From Zeugodacus cucurbitae (Eukaryota; Arthropoda; Insecta; Diptera; Tephritidae), in the NCBI RefSeq assembly GCF_028554725.1, contig NC_071671.1:13949501-14013500 (forward strand): 64,000 nt of DNA, written 5' to 3'. Positions 1 through 12,400 of the stretch are shown here, in pieces. The notes under the pieces are model-generated. The model searched no databases. It saw only the letters and a list, made by a program, of their open reading frames with translations, and was not told the origin of the DNA. Both the position numbers and the translations under genes were made by a program. How positions within the stretch are numbered: the first letter of the stretch is position 1; each line of letters starts with the position of its first letter.

Positions 1-312
1 ACTGACGTTTGCTGTTCCTACCGGTCTAATTTTGTAGCGTCCCTATTGAAAAAAATGTTTCAAATATTATCTAAAATGAATTTTTACTTTCGCTACACAA
101 TTTCAAAAAGAATTTCGCATAATTGGAAAATTGAATTTAAATTTAGGTTTCAACCAGTAACAAAAAAAAAACAGTATATTTTCTTAGTCTATTAAGTGGA
201 TATCTGCATTGTAGTATTTTATTTATTTCAACAAGTAACACTGAGCTTACATGTCTATAATTTACTATCTCATTTACTACTAATACTACTCGCAAACGTC
301 TTTCATACTCAC
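1..312 (-). other. Start of Pgant intron 7
   Basis: AT-rich sequence downstream of the exon 7 donor. No exon encoding the lectin domain is visible here, so the intron continues past the window edge. Confidence 0.7.
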
Positions 313-455
313 CTGAGTTCTTTTCGTGAGCTCACATCGCCAAAGTCACCCTTGTCCTGGCCAATGCGCTGATAGTAATATTTCGCATAGTCATCCAGCC
401 AGACTTCAGCCAAACGAACCGAGTTCTTCTTCAGCACATTTACGCCAGAGCGCCA
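313..455 (-). CDS. Pgant5: Pgant coding exon 7: end of catalytic domain (last exon in window)
   Basis: Exon of 143 bases (47 codons + 2). The acceptor is TTTCCAG|TGGCGC and the donor CTCAG|GTGAGT at 312-307. It encodes [19 protein letters not shown], then DDYAKYYY and [12 protein letters not shown], matching the family block in which RLAEVWMDE-K--YY is followed by GD-S-R--LR just before the lectin domain. The next exon lies to the left of base 1. Confidence 0.94.
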
Positions 456-3400
456 CTGGAAATTAAGGAAATAAGAAATGAGCAAAATGTGAAAGAAATG
501 AAAAATGAAATTGAAAAACAATTGAAAATTGTGTAAATTAATAGACATGAAGATAGCAAAGTGAACGTGTAAATGAGTTTTAAAGCGTAAATAAAAGGGG
601 AGCTGCAAAGGAAGGAGCACTAATTGAAAATAACAAGAGGAATGTGGCAGCTGAACAATGAAAAGGAAGCAGTAGAGTTAGTATATGTAGCTGTGTATAT
701 GTGTATGTATCAAGAACACATTCGAGTGCTTGAATTCCGGGAATGTTTCATTAGTGGACGGCAATTTTCATTTATTCCCAACAATGCCAGGAAACACACA
801 CACACACACGAATAAAGAAATACCAAATTACTGTCTCAGCTGTAGCGCCATTGAAACACTAATTACCTGCCGCCGGATGGTTGGACGCTTGTTCCCGGCG
901 TGGTCTCTACGCAATTTGCTTGTTTTCAAATAATTTCGGAAGCACCTGCAAAGCACACCCAACGCTGCTCACCCGAAAGCCAACAAACACATTTAATATC
1001 ACCGTAGCAACTTCATTTATGCAACACACACTCACACACACACACATTTTCAGCAATAACAACAACTTAATGTTCACAAAGAGTTGCTTTGCGTTGTCGT
1101 GTTTCGTTTTTGCTATTCTTTCGTTCTTTGTTGTTCTTGGCAGCAAGGACATGAGTGTCCTTACTTGCCGCAAACCACAGCAGCGATAATTGCTGAAACA
1201 TGAGTACAGAACAAGAGCATGCCTGTTGGCACATAGCAACAACATTGTGAGGGAAAAACAAGAAAAATTGCTTAAACCGAAAGTGTAAGCAGACATTGTG
1301 TCAGAATTGGTTGCTTTTAGCTCGTCAACAGGCTGGCTGCTTTTGGCAGGATACGCTTTGTTGTGTTGTTGTTGGGGGTTGTGCTCATTTGAAGGTATAT
1401 TTGAAAATTTTGTGTGCTTAATCAGTGTTCATAAGGAACTTGTGTTGAAATACTACCAATTTGTAGGGTTACCATAGGTTTGAAAAAAGTACTTAGAGTC
1501 TATTGTAAACAAGGGATGGTAGAAACTAATAGGCACAGATCTCAAAAGTATGTTTTACGATGCAGGGAAACTGACTAAAAAGTCGTTTTTTCCAAAGACT
1601 CAAGAGTACTTTTCTACGTAATTCTCTATAGTACTTTCTTAATTTCAAAACAATCTCTGAAATACCAAGTCCTTAACATATAAATATATAGCTGATCGAG
1701 ATAAATGAACTCTTTACTTCACTTAAAGAGAATGAGAAATCCTTATAGTTGACAAGACGTTCGGAAAGGGTCTGCTTGTTTTGGAAGGTTTAAACTCTAC
1801 ACTCTACAGAACTATAGCGTTTTGCAGCTACCTATTCAGCGCATTATATTCGGGAAGGCGAAAGACTAAATTCGAAAATATGTTCTGCGTTTAATTGTTC
1901 TTCTTAGCTGGTTACGCGGTCAGAAAGTTTGTGGCTATTTTGTTAACTAGTCAGGGATTTATACATAAAAATTGCTTCCGAAGCAGACTCATTTTATTAT
2001 GGGTTTTTTACCGTGAAGTATAATAGATATTTAAGGAGAGAAAATATCTCAATGGATGTGTGGATCATCTAGTTAACTGATATTACGGTTTAAGGTTATC
2101 AAACCCTAACTGGTCCTCGAATCATTAAACACTGAGTCAGGGATAACGGGAGTGTGGTCAGGGCTTTACAAAAGCCTTAAGTTAGATTTCAAAAATTAAA
2201 ACCAAATTTCAGATATCCTCGGCATAGCTAAATATTGCAGGAAGAGGCTAAATATATACTGTGGGATCACCCTGAAATTACAAAGAATCAAATAAGCCAT
2301 ATCTGCCACCCGAAAAGTAAATCGTGTCAGCATATTTCAGTCCTAGGAATTATACTTCAAGTTCTTTCTAGATTTTCCTATATTTTAATCTCTTAGTAGA
2401 ATGTATAACTCTATCTGACAATCTTATTTTACCTAATTAATTATTAAACAAGAATATCTGGTAACTCGCTTCGTTGTGATTTCATTTGCAACGCCGTAAA
2501 TAACACAACGAAATCAGTCTGTGGGTTTTCGGTTTCCATATGAGCGCTCACCCTAGCCATCCAGTACTCGACCGCTTCTTTCAGCACGTTGGCTAACAGT
2601 AATTGATGTAAGAACACATGTGACTAATAGCATTGCTGCTTACTTTACTCTCTAGCTATGCTCCCCATATTTATATTTGCAGAATAGAGTATATCCTTAC
2701 CATGCACTCGCTTTCCCGCTATGCAGTTGGGAGTGTTATCCGTGTTGCTTATTGTTCGTCAGGTGTTAAACAGCATATATGTAGGTTTGCCTGCACTGCC
2801 TGGACAAATGGTGTGTCAACACTTGGCTCATAGACAGGTGATACGGCATGTATGTACTTAATATTGTGCGCTTTTATTTTCACAATGAACAACAAACGGC
2901 TGACTTTGCTTGGCAGGCGGCTTGTTTATTTATTGCACAATATCCTGGGGTGTCGTAGCAACAGAAGTGAGAGTGTGTGTGTGGAATGGTGTAAGGTATA
3001 CTACACAATATCCGTAAGCTCTTATTTCACTCCGGGTGAAGGTTTAAGTGCGTACAAGTGTTCTGTATGCCTACTTACATTAAAGCTTATTTACATACGT
3101 ATTACGTATAAACATATGACACGTGCTAAATATAAGCTCTGCTTTAAGTACTTTTCAACATGTGCTGGTCTTATTTACAATACAGCAACACACATTAAAG
3201 TATCGAATTCTTCTTGCAGAAATTATATGAATAACTCGCTCATGACCAGTTCCTTTACTGTTGTGCTTTCGATTCAACCGTTTCGTGTCTCAAAATCAGT
3301 TGATAGTTTTAACACAACAGTAGCTGAGATTGAAACAGATTTAGGGACAAGTGATATGTATCCATTAAGCAATCAGATAATAGAGACGCTGAAGCTTTTG

Positions 3401-6400
3401 TGTGAGAAAATTAAACAAAATAACCCAGAAGTTGCAACCTCACTGGAATTGGAGATGGAGAATTAGGAGAGAGAGGTTGTTCAGACTGAGAATCGTTTTC
3501 TCTTGTTGATCTTTGGTCAATGTGTGAGACCATTTGTAGAATGTCAAGGCGAGTTTGGATTATTAGTAAGTGAATGTGCTTACTGCTGTATATGTGACGG
3601 GGTGGACTGTTGGCAACATGCGAACACATACAGTTTGGTACACTCCCTACGTAGTTTAACTCTTAAAATACGTTGGGTTAGGTTAGGTTATACTGGTAGG
3701 CCAATACGTCACACATAGAGCAGTTTTGGTCCCTTGCGATACCAGGTGGAGTGCCGTCACGTTGTCCATGAGGAGTAGTAATTCTTTAGGATGCCTGCGC
3801 TTGACGCGAATTTTAAAAGTTTTTTTGGCTTCACTTTCGATACCTCTTTCAGATTCTCATATTGTGAGGCCCCCAAGACTGGTTTGTGACTTTTAATAAA
3901 AATTAACTTTAGAACAATTCTTTTCGGATCCTGGGAGTAGTTGTAGCAATATTGTCTTAAAATATACCGATTCTAAGAGCATTCGATCTCTGGAATAATA
4001 ACCTTAAGCCGAATAAAATTTAAATCAATGAAATCAGTATCAAAGAACCAGTCTCTACAGTCTTGGGAACAACAAATGGGAACCTCAGTTAGTCAACACA
4101 GCAATGATTAAATTGTGTGACCAACTCTTGTAAGTTTTTCTTTTTCTTCCATTTCCTAATAGTCTTTTACTTTAAGAAACCGTAAATCTCTGTTATCAAC
4201 AATTCCATATCTTCTTATATTCCGTTTCTAAAGCGAAACCCTTCCTAACTTACCTTATATGGCGACCGCTTGCGGAATATATGTCCCACATGTGAGCATG
4301 GTATAATCTCCAAAGTGCCGCCGCACATCCAAGTTTTGAAAGACAATTCCAAATTTTCACCACCCCAAATATCGAAACCGGAATCATAAGTGCCAAGACG
4401 TTCAAAGAATTTACGATCTATAGAGAATAGACCGCCAGCCATAGTGGGTGAGTAGACAGGCTCAGCAGAGTTCTGAAAGAGATGAAATTAGATTTTTATA
4501 ACAAAAGTATATAAATATTTATACAAATCTGTATAAATCCTTTAAAAATATTTTTTAAATAAAAATGTATTTGTTGAGATTTTTTTAATAAAAAACAACA
4601 TTTTTTTATATAAAAAAAAAATTGTATAAAAATGTTGAGAAAACGTTTTTTTTAATAAAAATTTTTTTTATTAAATTTTTTCCGTATAAAAATCTCTACT
4701 AAACTACACTCGTTTGTTTTTATTGCTACTATAAATATACATTTGCTTCCCATTTGCTTTATGGCACCCTCACAACTTATAGAAATCAACAATAATGTGT
4801 GTATTAGAGAACGTTTCACTTGTCATTGCTCACAAATAGATTTAATTACTTGATCTCAGCTGTGTAATTAAATATATATATGTACAGCGTATTTCTTAGT
4901 GTTTGGCCTTTTAACCCAACACACGCTCGATTAATTAGAATTTCACACTAATACAACTTGAATATGTGTACTTTGCAGTTACATACATATATATGTACGT
5001 GCTTAAATAGAGTTATGTATGTAGTTTGCTTTATTTGAAATTCGTTTTGGTTTTATTACCGTCCTGTGAGCGCAATTGAGTGGCGCAGCAGTGGCAGGTT
5101 AACGCTAGAGAAGTTGTGATTTCAAGTGGATACACATACATATAGCTTAGAAGCACGTATATCAAAGGTTGCTCACTGTTAGCTATCAGCGTATGTGTGC
5201 GTATATATGTATGAATGTATATGCGTGTGAGCTTAAAAATAAATTGAATCACATAAGTACATTTAATTTTTGTAATTGAAACAAAGCAACATTAAGTTAA
5301 TTGCGCTGACAGAAACAGACAAGCGAGTGCGTGAAAGGAAATTATGGGGGATAAGTTTAATTGTTTGTGTGCGTTTCGGGAAATGTAAACGTGCAAGAAA
5401 CCTGCTGTGTTTGGCAGCATGAATTGCGTTCTTTAATGCTTTTGAAAAATAACAATTTCACTTTTACGACTGTGATTTTCATTGGAATTTAAGCGGATAT
5501 TGAATTGAATTTGAAAGAATATAAAGAAAATGTTTATTTCCTAATTTCTATTTTATTGACATAATTTATAACAGTTTTGAAGGTAATTGTACAAAATTCG
5601 TAGCCTAGCCGCAGGCGCACAATCATTTTATATTATTTATGGTATGGAAATTAGATTTTTTATAGTGTTAATTGTTATTTTTTAAATGCGAAAATAATAA
5701 TTAATTATTCTAAAAATTAGAAAAAATAATTTTAGCACTCGCTACATCAAAGAGCGTAAAAGAAAATCATTTCGAAAACTCTACTGCCTAAATTTTGAAA
5801 ATTAAACTTAATTATATTTACATTTAAGCAAAAAATGTAGTTAACAATTTATTTAAGCAAATATTATTCGCTATAGAAAGGAGTTTTAAATTCAATTTAA
5901 TAATAATTTTCATATTATGCCATAAAAAGTATATGCGTAATAAACCTAAAAATTAAAATTGTTTTATCAAGAAATATGTAGGTCCATATTTTCGACAAAA
6001 AATTACCAAATATCAAGCTTGGAATTATCTTCAGGGAAGTTTGCGTGTTAAGTTAGTTATTGTAGGCAACATACTCACTTTCTTTATATTGACAATTTAA
6101 TTCTTAAAAGCAGCTGTGTTGAGTGCCTTAAAATATTTATACTTTGTAGTGTCTATCTCTACTAACAACAACATTTTTTATTAGAATAATAGAAATTTTA
6201 AACAACAGTAAAAAACGTAGCCTATCCAAAGGCGCATTTTTCGATAGTTTTATTTAGGTTACAATGATATTTTTGGTAGCGTATACTGAGCTTTCAAATA
6301 ATACTCTCTGTGCCATTTTATATTGTATTGTAGATTATTTTCGAAAGAAATACAAATTTTTATTTATTTTATATAAATTTAACCCCTTGACGTAACAATT

Positions 6401-9400
6401 AGCGCAACGAAATTCGCTTCCAACTGTTCGCACACACCTTACTAAACAAACCAGTTTGGCTACTTACGAAACAGTCGCAAAACGAAACGAAATGTGAATG
6501 CATGTAATACAACTATTTATTTTTGATTAGATGTTGTGCACGGAAATAACGGGAAAATTTTAATTCTCTTTTCATCAAATGTACACTTCTACACACCACA
6601 AGTCAGACTCGTGATAATCATGTTAGGCACAGAAATTGTACCACGAGTCAGACTCGTGGAAATACGTCAAGGGATTCATTTTAATTTTTATCGTCCTAAG
6701 GATATACAAATAATTATATAGAGCAAAAAATTCATATATTAAATCAATTATTACAATTGAATTAATTTAGTAAGTTTGAATAAGAAATTAATGTAACTTT
6801 AAAATACTTAAAAGAAATATCACAAAAAACCGCAAACTTTCTAAAGCAAAGCCATTTTCATTTATAAAATATTACCATCTCCCATTCAACTACCTTAATC
6901 TCTCTTGCAACTGTCATCCCATTCATATTTTGCATTTGCGACTTGCAAACCATTCGCGTTTTTACGCTACAAATGGCATGCTGTCAGAGCGTGTGAAAAG
7001 TGGCGAATAATGCTGGAAACTAGGTGCCAGACAAGTGTGGCACTTGACCCCAAATGTCTTTTCTAAATGTCCACTTTGCACTGCTTTCAGTTTTCAGCTT
7101 TCAGCTTTGCCTGGTCGTCAGCATTTCCGTAACGGATTTATTTGCGAAGAAGCTTTAGAGACCAAAAAATAAAGAGAGTGCAAAAAGTAAGGGAATAATG
7201 CCAACCACCGGCAACGACGGAAACGTTTATTTGTGCATTGAGAGTAATCTAACGTTTTTGAGGGTGCCATAACAACGGCGTTTGCGTGCGCAAAAAATCG
7301 ACAAACACTTTAAAAGCTGTGAATATTTTAATGACGTACGATGCTTTCGGTTTGTCGAAAAAATAATGTTAAATTTTGTTTTGAAAGTTAAACAACTTTT
7401 TGTTGGTTGGGGAGCATTTGTTTTGACAATTTTTCGGTGTAGAATTTTACAAACAATTTAAAAAAAAAATTCAGTTCTATTTTTGCAAACCTTTTAATCT
7501 TAATCGTTTCATTAAAATTTGAAATTACTAAAAAAAATCAATAAGGAAATGATATGAATACATAAATTTAACAAAAAAATTGTTTTATAGTTTCGTTTAA
7601 TTCAAATCGAGAAACTATCTTTATTGTTATTTTTCAATATAATTGTCCATTACTAGTTCCAGTTTTTGCAGCCATTGCAATGTTTTCAAACCCTTCTCAT
7701 TGCTTTAACCTCCGCATTGGGGTTGCAAACTTTCGTAAAAAAAAATCGTTGCATACTTTTTTGCCCCAGCGACAGTTAACTCACACACACAACGTTCATT
7801 AAAATTTCGAACAAACAAAAAACACTTTTTGTGCCCTTTGAACCAGTTTGTTGATTGCCTGTTGCCTTTAACTCACTGCAATTCACACACTCATGCATTT
7901 ATTCATGCCATTGAGTGGCTTTGTTTCTGCCTACCACATACACACGCAAACGAGCATAAACGAATGTTTGTGTATTAGTTTGGGGTTTTTGGCAGTTTGC
8001 AAATTGCTTTAGGATTTCGTAGGCAAATAGACAGCCAGTCAGCTTGTCAGTTACTCAACTATACGCACGAAAAGCTGGCGCATCACTTTCCGTTATGCCA
8101 CATCCGCCATTTTGTAGATGAACTTTTTCCAAAAAAGAATCCCTTCTCTTTTTTGTCAATTGCCATTTTTTCCTGCCGGAACTAACATAATGCTGTGTGA
8201 AAAGTTCTTTCTGCCTGATTTCTATGCATTCGGTGCTACGAGTACTAGAGACTCGGTCATTGCAGGATTTAACACACGCTTACAATATTTTTTTGTGGCT
8301 CGCTGGTGTTTTTCTACGAAATTACTACTGCTGTTGAGCTTACAAACGTCCAAAGCGAGACAAAAAAAATTGTAAAAGGGAAAATTAAAAAAAAAAAATC
8401 TTCCACACTCAATATCTCACTTGCTCCATGCATGAGTGATTTCTACCAGGCATATTAGCAGCACAGCGTTTATCTCACGCTAACTTTGTGACTGATAGCT
8501 GTATATACATATATATACATGACCGGCAGGCGTTTGAGTGTCTTCATTTCGCATTCAAAGCTCGTTGCACAACAACAAATTGCAATTCTTCTTTATATAC
8601 ATACTTACACACATATATTAGTTTACATAGCTAGACCATAACTACATCAATTATCATCCTCTTATTTAACATTTTGCTGTATTAAAAAATCCTTTATTGC
8701 TGTGCCGATATGCCAGAGCATCCGTTATAAACTCGAAATTCCTCAAAATGCAGTGAAATTCATATTCCAGTTTAAACACACAAACACACACACAGATATA
8801 CTATGTACATATGTATATGTGTCGAAGGTTTCACTATTTAGACTGCCTAAAGTCATTGGAATTTTCCTGTGACAATCATAAATGCAAATACCATAGCACA
8901 GTTAGCGTCGTCTATGCTCTAACTAGCAACTCTGCTTTCGATTTTACAGTATTTGATAAGCTGCCAATCAGCCTGGTAGTAGCTTATGCTAAACCACTTG
9001 ACCTCACCCATTAAAGTACAGTGCCACAATCACTGTCACAACATAGCATAGCATAACATAACATAACACAACATAACATAGCATAGCATAATACAGCTTA
9101 GTATAACCATTCGAACCACCATCACATACCTAAGTCTACTACCTTGCAATTATGTGTCTGCTATCCAGCTGCTGTGGCACACGTTTGCCCCATACATCCT
9201 TTTCACAATGACAGTTTGCAGCAGCTCAAAAAGGTATTAGCAATACAAAAACAACTAAAAAATACCAAAATGACAAGGACATAGCAGTTCTGAACGGTTG
9301 TACAAGAATATTGCATATTTATTCGTTTGCTTCCGAAAAATTTTCTCGATAGCCCTACACAATTTACGGCATATTGATTGGCCAATTGAGGCGTGAAAAT

Positions 9401-12400
9401 TTCTCCGTGACTATGGTGCGTTAAATAAATTGGTAGACACGTACGTGCTCGGTGGTTGAGTGGAAATTGTTTTCCTTGCGATTGCACTTTTTTCAGTAGC
9501 TGCGGCGGCAAATAATAAAATACGAAAGTGAGTGAGTTATGCGTTTCCTTTCAAGCAATTGCGCAATTATTCTATGGTGGAATAGGGTATACATCTAGAG
9601 ATGCACTTAACTGAGTTTCAGTCCACAGAGCATGTGATGCATAAATGGGCTTAGCAACAAATTATAGGGATTTTGTGATCGGAAAAGTACTTAAATTTAC
9701 TGAATTTCATACTTCATTAGTGGAGTGATTTGAAATGGTTATTATTTAGCTTAGAATCTCTTTTTGGTTCATAATTTGGAGCCATGTATATTACCATGTG
9801 GGCATATCGGAAATTACAGTGGAAATTAAGGTACATTTCTGAAATTAAAAATGTTCAAGACAAATAAAGACAATTTTATTTGCAGAAGATAATCTTTTTC
9901 GTAATATAATTTTAAAAGAAAATATTAAAATTTCTAATATTCTAACTGAGGCCTTTAACTTTGTGTGTATAGAGTATGTATATATTGACAAACATTAAAA
10001 AAAAAATTCTGCAACAACAATACCAACAATAGTTATACAGACAAGCAAAGTTGAGTGCAAAAATTTACTCGTGCTGAAGGAAATTATTATTATTCCAGCT
10101 CAATTTTCTCCCCTCGACATGTTTTCCACGGAAATAAAGTTATCAAAAACTTACAACAAACTTTATTTTATGCATTCCTCTGCACCAGACCGGTAGTGAA
10201 AAATTTGCATAAATTCTTTGGAAGATGTTAAGAAAGTCGTGCAAAGGATATAAAGAAAAATAATAACAAATCTGAGGAAAAATTATATGTTTGCTATTTT
10301 TCTATGGATATAGATACATAGATAGGGATTTTCAAAAATAAATAAATGTTCAATAGGCAATCCTATAATTAATAATCTATATATTAAATTTTTTGTAATT
10401 TATTTTGTCATTTATTTTAAATAGGTTATTAACATGCAAAGAAATAGTTCTATGCATTTTAAAAATACAGTAAATCTAAATTGTTTGCAGTGATGAAGTT
10501 TCAAAATATGTTTAATAATTGATAATTTAAAAAAAAAAATCGACAAAATCTGATGAGATTGAAATTTTGTTTTCGGAATATCCACTTTCTAAAACTTTAT
10601 TTAACACATTCATTTGACGGACATGTTAAAATACGATTTCGTTGTAAATAATTTATAAAAAACTATAAATTTGAATTCACAATTATCTTCAATACATTTT
10701 CAGAAAAGTTCAGAAGTTTTCAGTTTAGATTTTCATAGTTCCCAAGAAACTTTTCAGAAGCTAAGCATGACAACCAATTAAATCAAAATTTGCATTCCAA
10801 ATATTTTTAAATATATTAAAAAGGACCTACGAATAAGTATTATAGTATATAATATACTAGTGCATAAAACTCCGGGGGATGTGGCATCAAAAAGCGAATT
10901 ATTCGATTAACAACCTTATCTACGCGCGGCACCCTCTGTATGGTTAGTAAACGATGTTCTGGCGACCGAATAAAGGCGGTACAACCTTATCATCGGTATA
11001 AAAACCAAATCAGAATCGGATAGATAGACTGATTACCGGTCAATCGTAAACCAGACTTATCCACGAAACCACAGAAAAAGAAGCGGTTAAAACAAACACT
11101 CATCAAAATAATGACCTATAGTATGAAAAATAAGGCCAGATTCGGAGCATGGTATATTTGCGCACTCTCAAAAACTTCACATCTAGTCCAAGAGCAATGC
11201 AAATATTGGAATGCATTTGATTATTTAAATCAATTAACATTTTCAATTCAATTTGATATATTATATTTGGACAGAAATCAGTCCTTTCTGTTTACATTAT
11301 TTTGTTTCGCACACGTGTATGGAAAAGCTATGCGTACTGAAGATTTTTATTTTATAAATATAGAATTTCTTATACCCGAGACACACATGTGGTAAAAATA
11401 CCATGATAAAAGTATTATGGTATTGTGTTTACCACGTACGTTGACATACTTCGATTTGTAGTAAACTGAAATACCAGCTTCGTTTTACAGACATCAGATA
11501 TTTCAATTCAATTCAATTTCAGCAATAAATATTTACTCGTGCGTAATGGAGAAAGCAATTTTTAATAAAGGGTGATTTTTTAAGAGCTTGATAACTTTTT
11601 AAAAAAAAAAAACGCATAAAATTGACATTTACTTTTTGAAGATAATTTCATTTAAATGTTGACCGCGGCTGCGTCTTAGGTGGTCCATTCGGAAAGTCCA
11701 ATTTTGGGCAACTTTTTCGAGCATTTCGGCCGGAATAGCCCGAATTTCTTCGGAAATGTTGTCTTCCAAAGCTGGAATAGTTGCTGGCTTATTTCTGTAG
11801 ACTTTAGACTTGACGTAGCCCCACAAAAAATAGTCTAAAGGCGTTAAATCGCATGATCTTGGTGGCCAACTTACGGGTCCATTTCTTGAGATGAATTGTT
11901 CTCCGAAGTTTTCCCTCAAAATGGCCATAGAATCGCGAGCTGTGTGGCATGTAGCGCCATCTTGTTGAAACCACATGTCAACCAAGTTCAGTTCTTCCAT
12001 TTTTGGCAACAAAAAGTTTGTTAGCATCGAACGATAGCGATCGCCATTCACCGTAACGTTGCGTCCAACAGCATCTTTGAAAAAATACGGTCCAATGATT
12101 CCACCAGCGTACAAACCACACCAAACAGTGCATTTTTCGGGATGCATGGGCAGTTCTTGAACGGCTTCTGGTTGCTCTTCACCCCAAATGCGGCAATTTT
12201 GCTTATTTACGTAGCCATTCAACCAGAAATGAGCCTCATCGCTGAACAAAATTTGTCGATAAACACATTTCGAACCGAACACTGATTTTGGTAATAAAAT
12301 TCAATGATTTGCAAGCGTTGCTCGTTAGTAAGTCTATTCATGATGAAATGTCAAAGCATACTGAGCATCTTTCTCTTTGACACCATGTCTGAAATCCCAC

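Larger units (their letters stand above)
456..4253 (-). other. Pgant intron 6 (about 3.8 kb)
   Basis: Non-coding, AT-rich. It holds two short CA microsatellites (about 793-811 and 1022-1046), an interstitial TTAGG-like tract (3675-3690) that opens a sequence resembling a dispersed fly repeat, and a 204-codon plus-strand ORF (2852-3466) that I do not accept as a gene. The remainder shows nothing I can name. Confidence 0.7.

Noticed and set aside
907..1296. 129-codon minus-strand ORF in Pgant intron 6
   Set aside because: Translates a CA microsatellite (CVCVSVC) and AT-rich flank; overlapping plus-strand ORFs of similar length show chance openness.
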